From: Synechococcus sp. KORDI-49
Lineage (GTDB): Bacteria; Cyanobacteriota; Cyanobacteriia; PCC-6307; Cyanobiaceae
Assembly (NCBI RefSeq): GCF_000737575.1
Contig: NZ_CP006270.1
Span: 561,163-625,162 of the forward strand
DNA: 64,000 nucleotides
Reading direction: 5' to 3'
Part shown: piece by piece, positions 36,273 to 44,450 of the stretch
Layout of the letters: each line of letters starts with the position of its first letter
How positions within the stretch are numbered: the first letter of the stretch is position 1
Notes under the pieces: generated by a model
Databases searched by the model: none
What the model was told of the DNA's origin: nothing
What the model saw: only the letters and a program-made list of their open reading frames with translations
Program-made: the position numbers and the translations under genes

Positions 36273-37181
36273 TCAGAACAGAAATCGAAAGCGGCGGCTG
36301 CTCGCCTCGCTGGCCTCGGCACCGCTGGGGTCCCGCGCAGGCCATTCCGTGTCCAGATAGCTGATGCCCCCGCGATAGAACGGCTTGGCCCGCAATCGCT
36401 TGGTCTCCAGATCGGTGGTCCCCATCGCGGCGATCAGACCGCCCATCTGCAACGGACCGAGGTCAGTCTGGAGCTGACCGCCCGCGGCGGCGATCAAGGC
36501 CGGAAGGCGAATCAGATTCTGAGGTTGCCGCATCCGCTCGAACAGTCCCTTCAACGCGAGTTGCTGGCGCTCAAGCCTGCCGACATCCCCACGCCCATCC
36601 TGACGCCAGCGCAGGAACCCCTCCAGATCCCCGCCTCTGAGAATCTGTCGACCCGGCTGGAGATCGATCACCAGACCCTGGCTGCGGTCGACGTAGTAGA
36701 GACGCTTCGGCACGTCGACCTCGATGCCGCCGACCATGTCGGAAAGCGTCTCGATCGCATCCAACCGGACCACGATGTGATGACGTATCGGACGGTTCAT
36801 CAATCGCGTGAGCTCTCGCTCCACCGCCTCCGCACCTCCTCTCGCCAGCAGACCGTTGATCTTCATGGCTCCGAAGCCATCGCTGTCGATGTAGCTGTCA
36901 CGGGGAATCTGAGTGATCGTCGTGCGACCTCCCTGGACCCTGACGGTGAAGATCACATCGGTGTTGCTGCCGCTCGCATCCCGGCCCAGCACGACAACCT
37001 CCTTCGGCCCAAAACCAGCCCAGCTGCCGAAGGGATTTCCCAGCGGCAAAGGCATCGACTCGACGGACTGATCCCCGCTCAAGCGGCTGAGCGGCACCGA
37101 GAGCAACAACCCTCCAGACAGGCCGATGAAAGCCGCAACCCAGAGGGGTCGACGCGGCTTCGGCGAGGACTGGATCACCAT
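36273..37181 (-). CDS. LytR-CpsA-Psr (LCP) family protein, second copy
   Basis: 302 residues. The N-terminal membrane helix is near 13-32. The LCP domain has VVVLGRDASGSNTDVIFTVR, the ITQIPRDSYID motif, KINGLLARGG, a VRLDAIETLSDMVGGIEVDVP segment, and an Arg-rich RWRQDGRGDVGRLERQQ region. Unlike the copy at 5001, its IPRD motif is intact, so it is the better candidate for an active glycan transferase. The start lies 9 bp from a Pho-box-like repeat array, suggesting control by the phosphate regulator. Confidence 0.86.
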   Translation of the reverse strand: MVIQSSPKPRRPLWVAAFIGLSGGLLLSVPLSRLSGDQSVESMPLPLGNPFGSWAGFGPKEVVVLGRDASGSNTDVIFTVRVQGGRTTITQIPRDSYIDSDGFGAMKINGLLARGGAEAVERELTRLMNRPIRHHIVVRLDAIETLSDMVGGIEVDVPKRLYYVDRSQGLVIDLQPGRQILRGGDLEGFLRWRQDGRGDVGRLERQQLALKGLFERMRQPQNLIRLPALIAAAGGQLQTDLGPLQMGGLIAAMGTTDLETKRLRAKPFYRGGISYLDTEWPARDPSGAEASEASSRRFRFLF

Positions 37182-37189
37182 CTCTTTAC

Positions 37190-37219
37190 CATAACCAGAG
37201 CTTGACCTTGCCTTAACCT
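37190..37219 (-). promoter_or_regulatory. Pho-box-like triple direct repeat
   Basis: On the + strand the 8-mers CATAACCA, CTTGACCT and CTTAACCT follow one another with 3-bp spacers (an 11-bp period) at 37190, 37201 and 37212. The cyanobacterial SphR/PhoB consensus is PyTTAAPyPy(T/A), usually in two or three such repeats. The third copy matches fully and the other two have one mismatch each. The array lies in the 52-bp gap between the antiporter stop and the start of the LCP gene. Confidence 0.55.
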
Positions 37220-37233
37220 TTTGTTCTGGATGG

Positions 37234-39333
37234 TCAGACCAGCGGATCGCTGATCACCATCGCCGCGCAGGGGAGCTGACTGATCAACTTGCTCGTGCGG
37301 TCGCTGCCGGGGATCGGCAAGCCGGCCACCCGTCTGCGCTGTGTGCGAAGGATCACGAGGTCATGCTCACGGCTGAGGCGATGGATCGCCACATCGATGC
37401 CTGGCCCACGCACGATCACGATGTGAAAGCGCTCTGCCGGGATCCCCTGAGGCCTCCAGCGGATCAGCTGCTCCTCCATCCAGCGCCGGTCCTGCCCACT
37501 GAAGCGGGGATCATGCACATGCAGCAACGTGATGCGGGTGCGCTCCTCCAGCGCCGCTGTGTTGATCACCCTCAGGGCCAGCTCAAACTGCTCGCGTGCG
37601 CTGGCGGAGAGATCCTTGATGGGTACCAGGATGCGGCTGAGGGCGGTGACGCGCTGACGCCCGAGGTTCACCACCACGACGGGGCAATGGGCGGTGCGGC
37701 AGACCCCATCGACGATGTCTCCGAGGAACCAGGCCCGCAGCTGGTCCGCCCGTCCGGCTCCGATCAGCAGCAGGTCCGCCGACTGTTCGAGGGCGGTGCG
37801 GCTCATGCCCCCGGCGATGTCCTCGTCGAGTCGCAGCAGGGTTCGGGTTGGCACCTGCAGGGAACTGCCGATCGCCGCTGCGGCAGCCAGTCGACCACGG
37901 GCCGCGACGACAGCGCGGTTGAGGCCGCCGCGCACCTCCTCGAGACTGGGATTGACCATGGCGAGAGGCAGCAGTAATCCCTCCCCACCAGCTGATCCAC
38001 GCAGCAGCCGCGACGCGATGTTGAGCAGTCCCCCTTCATTGCCGGGGTTCGCGATGGGCACCACGATCCGCAACGGTCGCTGCACGACCTCACTGACTCC
38101 GTCAGCGGTGGCAGCCTCCTCCCCGAAGCTGGTCGGCACCATGCCTTGCCGATCCTCCGTCAAGCGCGTCACCGACCGCTCCGTGAGGATCGGGCCGAGG
38201 GTGGCGGTCACCACCATCACGGCGAGGACGGCATTGAGCACCATCTGATTCAGCAATCCCGCCTGAAAACCGATGAATGCGGTGGCGAGGGTGGCGGCCA
38301 CCTTGGGCATGGTGAGCGACCACATCATCAGGATCTGCGACCGGCGATAACCGAACAGAGCCCCGCTGATCCAGGAGGCCAGTCCCTTGCCGCCAATCGC
38401 TCCCACCAGCATCAGGCCCGTGAACTGATAGTTGGACAGGCTCTCCCCAAGGCTTCCCACATCCAGCAGCAGGCCGAGGTCGATGAAAAAGATCGGGATG
38501 AACAGAACACTCCCGATGAAGATCACCTGCTCCTTGACCCGCCCCTCCGGGAGAACAGAATTCACCGCCAGTCCAGCAAGGAAGGCGCCGACGATCTTCT
38601 CCACCCCCGCCAGCTCCGCCCCAAGGGACGCCAGGAACAGGGCGACCAGCACGGCCAGAACCATCCTGTTTTCATCGTTGATCCCGCGGATCACCAGACG
38701 TTGTCCCAGCCAGCGGATCCCCAGCACCACCATCAGGGCAAACAAGCCGATCTTCACCAGCAACCAGGTGAGGCCGGCCCCACTGAGATCCCCCTTGCCC
38801 AGACCAAGGCCAACCGCCAGTAACAGCAGCGCGACGATGTCGGTGAAGATCGTGCTCCCGACACTCACCACCACCGCCTCATCCTTTTGAGCTCCGTAGC
38901 TGCGGACGATCGGATAGCCCAGCGGCGTGTGCGTGGCCATCAACGCCCCGAGCAAGAGGCAGGACACCCCCGCGAAGCCCGCCATCCATCCGATGGAAAC
39001 CCCAGTGGCCACCCCGATCAGAAGGATCAGCAAGCCGTAGATGAAGGAGCGGCGCTTGACCCGGTTGAACTCCTCCAGGTCGATCTCCAGCCCCATCGTG
39101 AACAGCAGATAGACAGCTCCCAGATCAGAGAGCAGCCGCACCGTCTCGCTGTCGGTGTCCACCCACTGCAGAGCATGGGGGCCGATCAGCACGCCCGCCA
39201 GCAGCAGACCGACCAGATCAGGCAAGCCGAGGCGTCGGATCAGGGGCGGCACGGCCGCACTGATCGCCACCAACAGAGCGAACACCCCAAGGGGGTGGTG
39301 CATTACGTGGCTGACCGAGGCCTCCATCGCCAT
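37234..39333 (-). CDS. CPA2-type Na+/H+ (K+/H+) antiporter with USP-like domains
   Basis: 699 residues. Residues 1-390 hold about 12 membrane helices of the KefB/NapA type (LPDLVGLLLAGVLIGP, STIFTDIVALLLLAVG, EKIVGAFLAGLAVN). Residues 410-699 hold two universal-stress-like domains (ILVPIKDLSASAREQFELAL, DVAIHRLSREHDLVIL). Such proteins exchange Na+ or K+ for H+ in the cytoplasmic or thylakoid membrane. The tail probably regulates activity. The gene follows the ABC exporter gene on the same strand after 70 bp. Confidence 0.88.
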   Translation of the reverse strand: MAMEASVSHVMHHPLGVFALLVAISAAVPPLIRRLGLPDLVGLLLAGVLIGPHALQWVDTDSETVRLLSDLGAVYLLFTMGLEIDLEEFNRVKRRSFIYGLLILLIGVATGVSIGWMAGFAGVSCLLLGALMATHTPLGYPIVRSYGAQKDEAVVVSVGSTIFTDIVALLLLAVGLGLGKGDLSGAGLTWLLVKIGLFALMVVLGIRWLGQRLVIRGINDENRMVLAVLVALFLASLGAELAGVEKIVGAFLAGLAVNSVLPEGRVKEQVIFIGSVLFIPIFFIDLGLLLDVGSLGESLSNYQFTGLMLVGAIGGKGLASWISGALFGYRRSQILMMWSLTMPKVAATLATAFIGFQAGLLNQMVLNAVLAVMVVTATLGPILTERSVTRLTEDRQGMVPTSFGEEAATADGVSEVVQRPLRIVVPIANPGNEGGLLNIASRLLRGSAGGEGLLLPLAMVNPSLEEVRGGLNRAVVAARGRLAAAAAIGSSLQVPTRTLLRLDEDIAGGMSRTALEQSADLLLIGAGRADQLRAWFLGDIVDGVCRTAHCPVVVVNLGRQRVTALSRILVPIKDLSASAREQFELALRVINTAALEERTRITLLHVHDPRFSGQDRRWMEEQLIRWRPQGIPAERFHIVIVRGPGIDVAIHRLSREHDLVILRTQRRRVAGLPIPGSDRTSKLISQLPCAAMVISDPLV

Positions 39334-39403
39334 GGACTGATGGCAGAGCCAGGTAAGTCACGCTCAAGCATGGTCACCGGTCCGACCGCAGGCAACGGGT
39401 TCT

Positions 39404-41206
39404 TCAGGAAGCGCAAGCCCGTTCCCCGGCCTGCACCTGCCACAAGTTCGTGTAAACGCCGCCGAGGGCGAGCAGATCATCGTGGAGGCCCTGCTCGACG
39501 ATGCGTCCCCGCTCCATCACCACGATGCGATCGGCATGCCGGATCGTGCTCAGGCGATGGGCGATCACAAGGGTCGTGCGATCACGGGTGATCCGTTCCA
39601 GAGAACGCTGGATCGCTGCCTCGGTGTCGTTGTCCACCGCTGCTGTGGCTTCATCGAGCACCAGAATCGGAGCATCCTTGAGAATCGCCCTGGCCAGCGC
39701 GATGCGTTGACGCTGGCCACCGGACAGACGTTGCCCCCGCTCACCCACCAGGGTCTCGTAGCGATGGGGCAACTCCTCGATGAAGCTCGCCGCCTCGGCC
39801 AGTCGGGCCGCACGTTCGATCGCAGCAGGATCGGCCGCATCGCTGCCGTAAGCGATGTTTTCCGCCACCGTTCCATGGAAGAGATAGACGTCCTGGCTGA
39901 CCAGGGCGATCGCCCGGCGAAGATCCTCGAGACGCAGTGTCTCGATCGGGCGGCTGTCCAGAAGAATGCGACCGCCGGAATGGTCGTAGAGGCGCAGCAG
40001 CAGCTTGACCAGCGTGCTCTTACCGGAGCCGGTGGAACCGACGATGCCGATCGTGCTGCCTGCGGGCAGCACCAGATTGAAGTCCTGCAGGAGCGGAGGT
40101 CGCTCGTCATAGGCGAAGTCCACCGCCTCGAAACGCAGCTCCCCTCGCACCAGCCGCCGGTCCAGAACCATCGGACCGCTCCGGATGCCGATCGGGGTGT
40201 CGATCAGGTCCAGCACCCGACGGGTGGAGGCCATGGAACGTTGGTAGTCGTCCAACGTGCGGCCCAGGGTGGTGAGCGGCCAAAGCAGTCGCTGGGTGAT
40301 GAAAACCAGCACGCTGTAGGTGCCGACCTCCAACTCGCCGGCGACCGCCTTGAAGCCCCCGACCAGCAGGATCGCCAGAAAAGCGAACAGAATCGCGAAA
40401 CGAATCAGCGGAATGAAGGCGGCTGAAAGACGGATCGCTCTGGCATTGCTCTGTCGGTAGGCCTCACTTTCTCCGCGCAGCCGTTCCAGCTCAAGCGCCT
40501 CGGCAGTGAAGCTCTTGATCGTGAGCATGCCGCCGATGTTGTTGGACAGCCGCGCCGCCAGATCACCAGCGCGGGCCCGCACGTCCCGGTAACGGGGCTG
40601 CAGGCGCTTCTGAAAGCGCAGCGACCCGACAAGGATCACAGGAATCGGCAGATAGGCGAACACCGCCACACCCGGTGCGATCACCGCCATGCCGATCCCA
40701 ACCACCAGAACCGTGGTGAGAAGCTGCAGGATCTCGTTGGCACCACGGTCAAGGAACCGCTCCAGCTGGTTGATGTCGTCATTGAGCACCGACAGCAGCC
40801 GTCCGCTGCTGTCCTGCTCAAAGAAGGACAATTCCAACCTCTGGAGATGGGCGTAGGCCTCGAGCCGCAGGCTGTGCTGCGTGGTCTGAGCCAGGTTGCG
40901 CCAGAGGATTCCGTACAGGTATTCGAACAGCGATTCGGCACTCCAGATCACCATCGTGAGCAGAGCCAGCACGCCGAGTTGGTTCGTAGCGCCGCTGATG
41001 CCGAAGCCGGCCAGCAATGACTGCTGGCCCCGCACGACCACATCAACCGCCAGACCGATCAGTGCTGGAGGCGCCAGGTCGAACAGTTTGTTCAGAAGGG
41101 AACAACTGACGGCCGTGATCACCAGCCGTCTCTGGGGCGCCAGATGACCAAGCAAGCGCCTCAAAGGGGGCATGTCTGCAATCGTCCTGAGGGTTGGATC
41201 CGTCAC
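39404..41206 (-). CDS. ABC exporter, fused permease and ATPase
   Basis: 600 residues: a six-helix type I exporter domain (residues 1-330) and an ATPase domain with Walker A GSTGSGKST, signature LSGGQRQR, Walker B ILVLDEATAAVD and the H-loop VIAHRLST. It works as a dimer and resembles lipid or multidrug exporters (MsbA/MdlB-like). The substrate is unknown. It is separated from the RRM gene by about 90 bp. Confidence 0.9.
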   Translation of the reverse strand: MTDPTLRTIADMPPLRRLLGHLAPQRRLVITAVSCSLLNKLFDLAPPALIGLAVDVVVRGQQSLLAGFGISGATNQLGVLALLTMVIWSAESLFEYLYGILWRNLAQTTQHSLRLEAYAHLQRLELSFFEQDSSGRLLSVLNDDINQLERFLDRGANEILQLLTTVLVVGIGMAVIAPGVAVFAYLPIPVILVGSLRFQKRLQPRYRDVRARAGDLAARLSNNIGGMLTIKSFTAEALELERLRGESEAYRQSNARAIRLSAAFIPLIRFAILFAFLAILLVGGFKAVAGELEVGTYSVLVFITQRLLWPLTTLGRTLDDYQRSMASTRRVLDLIDTPIGIRSGPMVLDRRLVRGELRFEAVDFAYDERPPLLQDFNLVLPAGSTIGIVGSTGSGKSTLVKLLLRLYDHSGGRILLDSRPIETLRLEDLRRAIALVSQDVYLFHGTVAENIAYGSDAADPAAIERAARLAEAASFIEELPHRYETLVGERGQRLSGGQRQRIALARAILKDAPILVLDEATAAVDNDTEAAIQRSLERITRDRTTLVIAHRLSTIRHADRIVVMERGRIVEQGLHDDLLALGGVYTNLWQVQAGERACAS

Positions 41207-41298
41207 TGTTTCAACATCGTCAGCAGCGGGCCTCTCCTGGATCCAGACCCAGGAGATCGCGCTGGAACTTCAGGACGGTGCCGCCTGGGGCCTCCAGG

Positions 41299-41589
41299 TC
41301 AGTTGCGATAACCGCCGCCGCCGCCACCGCGGGGGCCACCTGAGCGCTCGCGTGGAGTGGCTTTGCTCACGCGGATCATCCGACCCATCCACTCGACGTC
41401 CTGGAGGTCGTCGATCGCTTTCTGCTCGTCTTCGTCATTCACCATCTCAACGAAGGCGAAACCGCGCTTGCGCCCGGTCTCACGGTCGAGAGGGAGGCTG
41501 CAGTTCTTGACCTCGCCGTACTCGCTGAACAGGTCAAACAGGTGCTCCTGTTCGGCCTGGAACGAGAGATTGCCGATGTAGATGGTCAT
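41299..41589 (-). CDS. RNA-binding protein with one RRM domain and Gly-rich tail
   Basis: 96 residues from ATG 41589; an upstream ATG at 41616 would add nine. One RRM: RNP2 IYIGNL at 3-8 and RNP1 KRGFAFVEM at 41-49. The tail is Arg/Gly-rich (GGPRGGGGGGYRN). These Rbp proteins accumulate at low temperature in cyanobacteria and help mRNA localisation or stability. The upstream region has two inverted repeats with the same GTCAG/CTGAC core (41661-41676 and 41758-41775). The DEAD-box helicase gene lies nearby. Confidence 0.93.
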   Translation of the reverse strand: MTIYIGNLSFQAEQEHLFDLFSEYGEVKNCSLPLDRETGRKRGFAFVEMVNDEDEQKAIDDLQDVEWMGRMIRVSKATPRERSGGPRGGGGGGYRN

Positions 41590-41660
41590 GAACGTGGAAC
41601 CTTTGGATGTGCTCAACCGCGCGAGCCGGCTCCGAAGAGGTCGGAGTTCCGATGCTCAGG

Positions 41661-41676
41661 CGTCAGCACTCTGACG
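41661..41676. promoter_or_regulatory. Inverted repeat CGTCAG-N4-CTGACG upstream of the RRM gene
   Basis: A perfect 6-bp stem with a 4-nt spacer, 72 bp upstream of the RRM start. As RNA it would form a small hairpin in a leader; as DNA it could be an operator. A second inverted repeat with the same GTCAG core lies at 41758-41775. No function is known. Confidence 0.4.
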
Positions 41677-41757
41677 TTACAGGGCCCTCGCACGATTCAA
41701 CACGAAAAAGAGAAGCAAATCGAAAGACCATGACATGGGAGCGATGTTTGCCCCCAT

Positions 41758-41775
41758 TGTCAGAAGACCCTGACA
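41758..41775. promoter_or_regulatory. Inverted repeat TGTCAG-N6-CTGACA
   Basis: A perfect 6-bp inverted repeat with a 6-bp spacer, 13 bp upstream of the start of the 61-aa plus-strand gene at 41788 and at the far end of the divergent region from the RRM gene. It shares the GTCAG/CTGAC core with the repeat at 41661-41676. Confidence 0.4.
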
Positions 41776-41787
41776 GTGGATCAGCGT

Positions 41788-41973
41788 ATGTCGTCGTTTT
41801 CACTTCAAGCCCTGCACTGGACGACTGACGGAGAGTTGATCCCGTGCGATCGACTGGTGCTTCTGAACACCCTGATCAGAGAGAGCCTTCCGGACGTGCA
41901 GCTGGAGCTGATCCGTGTGGTGGAGGAACTTGCTCTGGCGGAACGACGCGTGACCCCCCAGGTCAACTCTTGA
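41788..41973 (+). CDS. Small conserved hypothetical (61 aa)
   Basis: 61 residues from ATG 41788; a GTG at 41776 adds four. The sequence is hydrophilic and helical: FSLQALHWTTDGELIPCDRL followed by VLLNTLIRESLPDVQLELIR and VVEELALAERRV. No known domain is visible. It is divergent from the RRM gene and its last 11 bp overlap the convergent secreted Cys-protein gene. Confidence 0.55.
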   Translation: MSSFSLQALHWTTDGELIPCDRLVLLNTLIRESLPDVQLELIRVVEELALAERRVTPQVNS

Positions 41974-42223
41974 ACGCCTTGATGGCCTCAGCCGTGCAGG
42001 TCTGCTTGGCGGCATCGAGTCCTGCCCCCTGATTCACCTGCTGGATGAAGCAATCGCAGGTGGATCCCCCCATACCGTCAGGAGGGGTTTTGCCTGCTTG
42101 CTTCATGGCCGCGTCGAATGCTGCAAGACAGAAACGTTTGATCATCGTTTCGTCCTCCTGAGCGGAAGCTGGCAGGGCCACGAGCAGAAGGCCCAGAACA
42201 GCTGCTGTCAGCAACGTTGTCAT
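41963..42223 (-). CDS. Small secreted protein with four cysteines, coupled to deaD
   Basis: 86 residues: a signal peptide (MTTLLTAAVLGLLLVALPASA) and a mature helical part with Cys in KRFCLAAF, STCDCFIQQV and KQTCTAEA. Four cysteines suggest two disulfides or metal binding. The start overlaps the deaD stop by 4 bp. The function is unknown, and it is odd for an exported protein to be coupled to an RNA helicase. Confidence 0.65.
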   Translation of the reverse strand: MTTLLTAAVLGLLLVALPASAQEDETMIKRFCLAAFDAAMKQAGKTPPDGMGGSTCDCFIQQVNQGAGLDAAKQTCTAEAIKAFKS

Positions 42224-44004
42224 TTGGCCTGAGTGATCTGCAGCTGCTTGTTCATCACTTTCAACCTTTGCAGATTGCTGAAGATATCTTCTGGCATCCC
42301 CTTCGGAAGATCGACGAAACTGTGATCTTCAAAGATCTGAATGCGACCGATCATGCGGCCCTGAAGTCCTGTCTCACCGGCGATGGCGCCCACAAGATTG
42401 CCCGGTTTGACCCGGTCCCGGTGGCCAACTTCAACCCGGTAACGCTGCATCGACTCCTCCGCAGGCCGGCTCGACCGCTCTCCGCGACGATCACCGTTCT
42501 TGCGGTCACGATCACGATCACGCTCGCGACGGCTGTTGTTCTGAATCCACTCGTCATCCCCCTGCTGGCGCAGCAGCGGTTCCGGACCGATCGCCAGATT
42601 GAGGGCCGCGTAGGCCAGCTGCTCAGGGGTGATGTCGCGCTCGGTTCCGATGCGCTGGATCAGCTCCTTGAGCAGAGCGGATTCCTCTTCTGAGGGTCGT
42701 TCCCTCTGCACGGCATCACTGAGGCGTTGGTGAAGCCGATCCAGACGCCCCTGATTGATCGCCGCATTCCCCGGCACCTCCATGGGCTCGATCGGCTGGC
42801 CCGTGGCGCGCTCGAGATTGCTGATGAATCGACGCTCGCGGGGGGTCACGAAAAGCACCGCCTCTCCGGACCGGCCGGCGCGACCAGTTCGGCCGATCCG
42901 GTGCACGTAAGCCTCGCTGTCGAAGGGCATGTCGTAGTTGATCACCAGCCCGATGCGATCCACATCCAGGCCGCGGGCCGCCACATCGGTGGCGACCAGG
43001 ATGTCGATGGATCCACTGCGCAGGCGTTCCACCGTTCGCTCACGCTGGTTCTGAGGTACATCGCCATTGAGCACGGCCACCTGATGTCCGCTGCCGTCAA
43101 GGGTCTCGGCGACGGTGAGCGTGATCGCCTTGGTCCTGGCGAAGATGATGACTCCCTGCCCACCCCAGGCATCGAGAACCCGCTGCAGGGCCTCCAGCTT
43201 GTGGCTCATCGGCACCGTGATCGAGTGTTGGCGGATCCGACGCCCCTCCTGATCCTTTGTCCGGATCGTCACCTCGGCAGGATCCTTCAGATAACGCTTT
43301 GAAAGCCTTCGGATCTCGGGCGGCATCGTGGCCGAGAAGAGCACCACCTGCCGCTGCTCAGGCAACTGCTCGAGAATCCACTCGACATCGTCGATGAAGC
43401 CCATGCGCAGCATTTCATCGGCCTCATCCAGCACCAGGCTGCGCAGGCCACTGGTGTCCAGGGTTCCCTGGCGCATGTGGTCCATCACCCGTCCAGGGGT
43501 CCCCACCACCACATCAACCCCGCGGCGCAGGGTCTGGATCTGGGAGCGGAAATCCGAGCCGCCGTAAACCGCCAGCACCTTCAGATGGGGATGACCGGCG
43601 GCGTAGGCCTTGAACGAGTCGGCCACCTGCATGGCCAGCTCACGGGTCGGAGCCAGCACAAGCGCCTGGGGTCTGGAGCTGCCGGACTCCAGACGCTCCA
43701 GCAGAGGCAGTGCGAAGGCAGCGGTCTTGCCGGTGCCGGTCTGAGCCTGACCCACCAGATCGCGGCCGAGCATCAGTTCAGGGAAGGCCGCCCGCTGAAT
43801 CGGAGAGGGTTCGCTGTAGCCCTTGTCAGTCAGCGTGCGGAGCAGCGCTTCACTGAACCCGAACCCCGCAAATCCGGAAGGATCCTCAGCTGAGGCATCG
43901 ATTGTGGTGGTGAAAACGTCGTCCGGGCTCTTCGCCGGAAGTTCGGATGCGGAAAGATCCACGGCGCACAGGGTCTCCCCGTGCTGCTGCTGCTGTTCTG
44001 TCAT
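42220..44004 (-). CDS. deaD: DEAD-box RNA helicase, DeaD/CsdA type
   Basis: 594 residues. The N-terminal 45 residues are unstructured. The helicase core has the Q-motif (FSEALLRTLTDKGYSEPSPIQ), AQTGTGKT at 87-94, PTRELA, VLDEADEM, SAT and HRIGRTGR. The C-terminus has an Arg/Asp-rich patch (RRERDRDRDRKNGDRRGERS) and a DbpA/CsdA RNA-binding domain (YRVEVGHRDRVKPGNLVGAI). It is a cold-shock ribosome-assembly and mRNA-decay helicase. A 9-bp stem hairpin lies 13 bp upstream of its start. Confidence 0.95.
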   Translation of the reverse strand: MTEQQQQHGETLCAVDLSASELPAKSPDDVFTTTIDASAEDPSGFAGFGFSEALLRTLTDKGYSEPSPIQRAAFPELMLGRDLVGQAQTGTGKTAAFALPLLERLESGSSRPQALVLAPTRELAMQVADSFKAYAAGHPHLKVLAVYGGSDFRSQIQTLRRGVDVVVGTPGRVMDHMRQGTLDTSGLRSLVLDEADEMLRMGFIDDVEWILEQLPEQRQVVLFSATMPPEIRRLSKRYLKDPAEVTIRTKDQEGRRIRQHSITVPMSHKLEALQRVLDAWGGQGVIIFARTKAITLTVAETLDGSGHQVAVLNGDVPQNQRERTVERLRSGSIDILVATDVAARGLDVDRIGLVINYDMPFDSEAYVHRIGRTGRAGRSGEAVLFVTPRERRFISNLERATGQPIEPMEVPGNAAINQGRLDRLHQRLSDAVQRERPSEEESALLKELIQRIGTERDITPEQLAYAALNLAIGPEPLLRQQGDDEWIQNNSRRERDRDRDRKNGDRRGERSSRPAEESMQRYRVEVGHRDRVKPGNLVGAIAGETGLQGRMIGRIQIFEDHSFVDLPKGMPEDIFSNLQRLKVMNKQLQITQAK

Positions 44005-44017
44005 GAAAAGTGGCCCT

Positions 44018-44044
44018 AGCCTGATTGATCTCTGAAATCAGGCT
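44018..44044 (-). promoter_or_regulatory. Leader hairpin upstream of deaD
   Basis: AGCCTGATT and AATCAGGCT form a perfect 9-bp stem with a 9-nt loop. On the minus strand it ends 13 bp before the deaD ATG, near the ribosome-binding region. It could control translation, for example with temperature, or end transcription early; no U-run follows. Function is inferred. Confidence 0.5.
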
Positions 44045-44056
44045 CACAACCTCCCG

Positions 44057-44071
44057 GTGATCAACGATCAC
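44057..44071. promoter_or_regulatory. Inverted repeat GTGATC-N3-GATCAC in the deaD promoter region
   Basis: A perfect 6-3-6 inverted repeat 53 bp upstream of deaD and 38 bp downstream of the cupin gene. It may be an operator, or chance in a short gap. Confidence 0.3.
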
Positions 44072-44108
44072 ACTCCGGTTGTGTTGCCCACGCTTCAAAG
44101 GTTCGTTC

Positions 44109-44450
44109 TTAACTTATCACCCTGCCGTAATCATCCTGAAGCCGCTCGATGTCGTCCTCACGCAAAACGGCCCCGTGCTGCACTTCAAGAATGATCAGAT
44201 CACTCTGTCCGCCCCGCGCGCGATGCACCGTGCCGCATGGGATGGTGAGCATCACACCGATGCTTGCGTCCTGCCACGTCTCACCGCAGAGAAGAGCGCC
44301 ATCCCCGGCCACCACGGTCCAGCTTTCGCTGCGATGGTGATGACGTTGCAGTGAGAGCTGCCGACCGCTGCGGACCAGCAGACGCTTCACCTTGTACCCG
44401 TCTCCGGAGAGGAGGTCTTCGTACCAGCCCCAGGGGCGTTGGACCCGCAT
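44109..44450 (-). CDS. Cupin-domain mannose-6-phosphate isomerase-like protein
   Basis: 113 residues of the small type II ManC/ManA C-terminal cupin: RPWGWYEDLLSGDGYKVKRL, QLSLQRHHHRSESWTVVAGD with the metal-binding His residues and Glu, IPCGTVHRARG, and LIILEVQHGAVLREDDIERL, then QDDYGR. In GDP-mannose synthesis this domain is often fused to a guanylyltransferase; here it is free-standing. Metal-dependent isomerase activity is likely but not certain. It follows recD directly on the same strand. Confidence 0.87.
   Translation of the reverse strand: MRVQRPWGWYEDLLSGDGYKVKRLLVRSGRQLSLQRHHHRSESWTVVAGDGALLCGETWQDASIGVMLTIPCGTVHRARGGQSDLIILEVQHGAVLREDDIERLQDDYGRVIS

Noticed and set aside
44108-44115. 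CTTAACTT, a match to one Pho-box half-site
   Set aside because: It is a single copy, with no second repeat at an 11-bp distance, and it lies at the end of the cupin gene.
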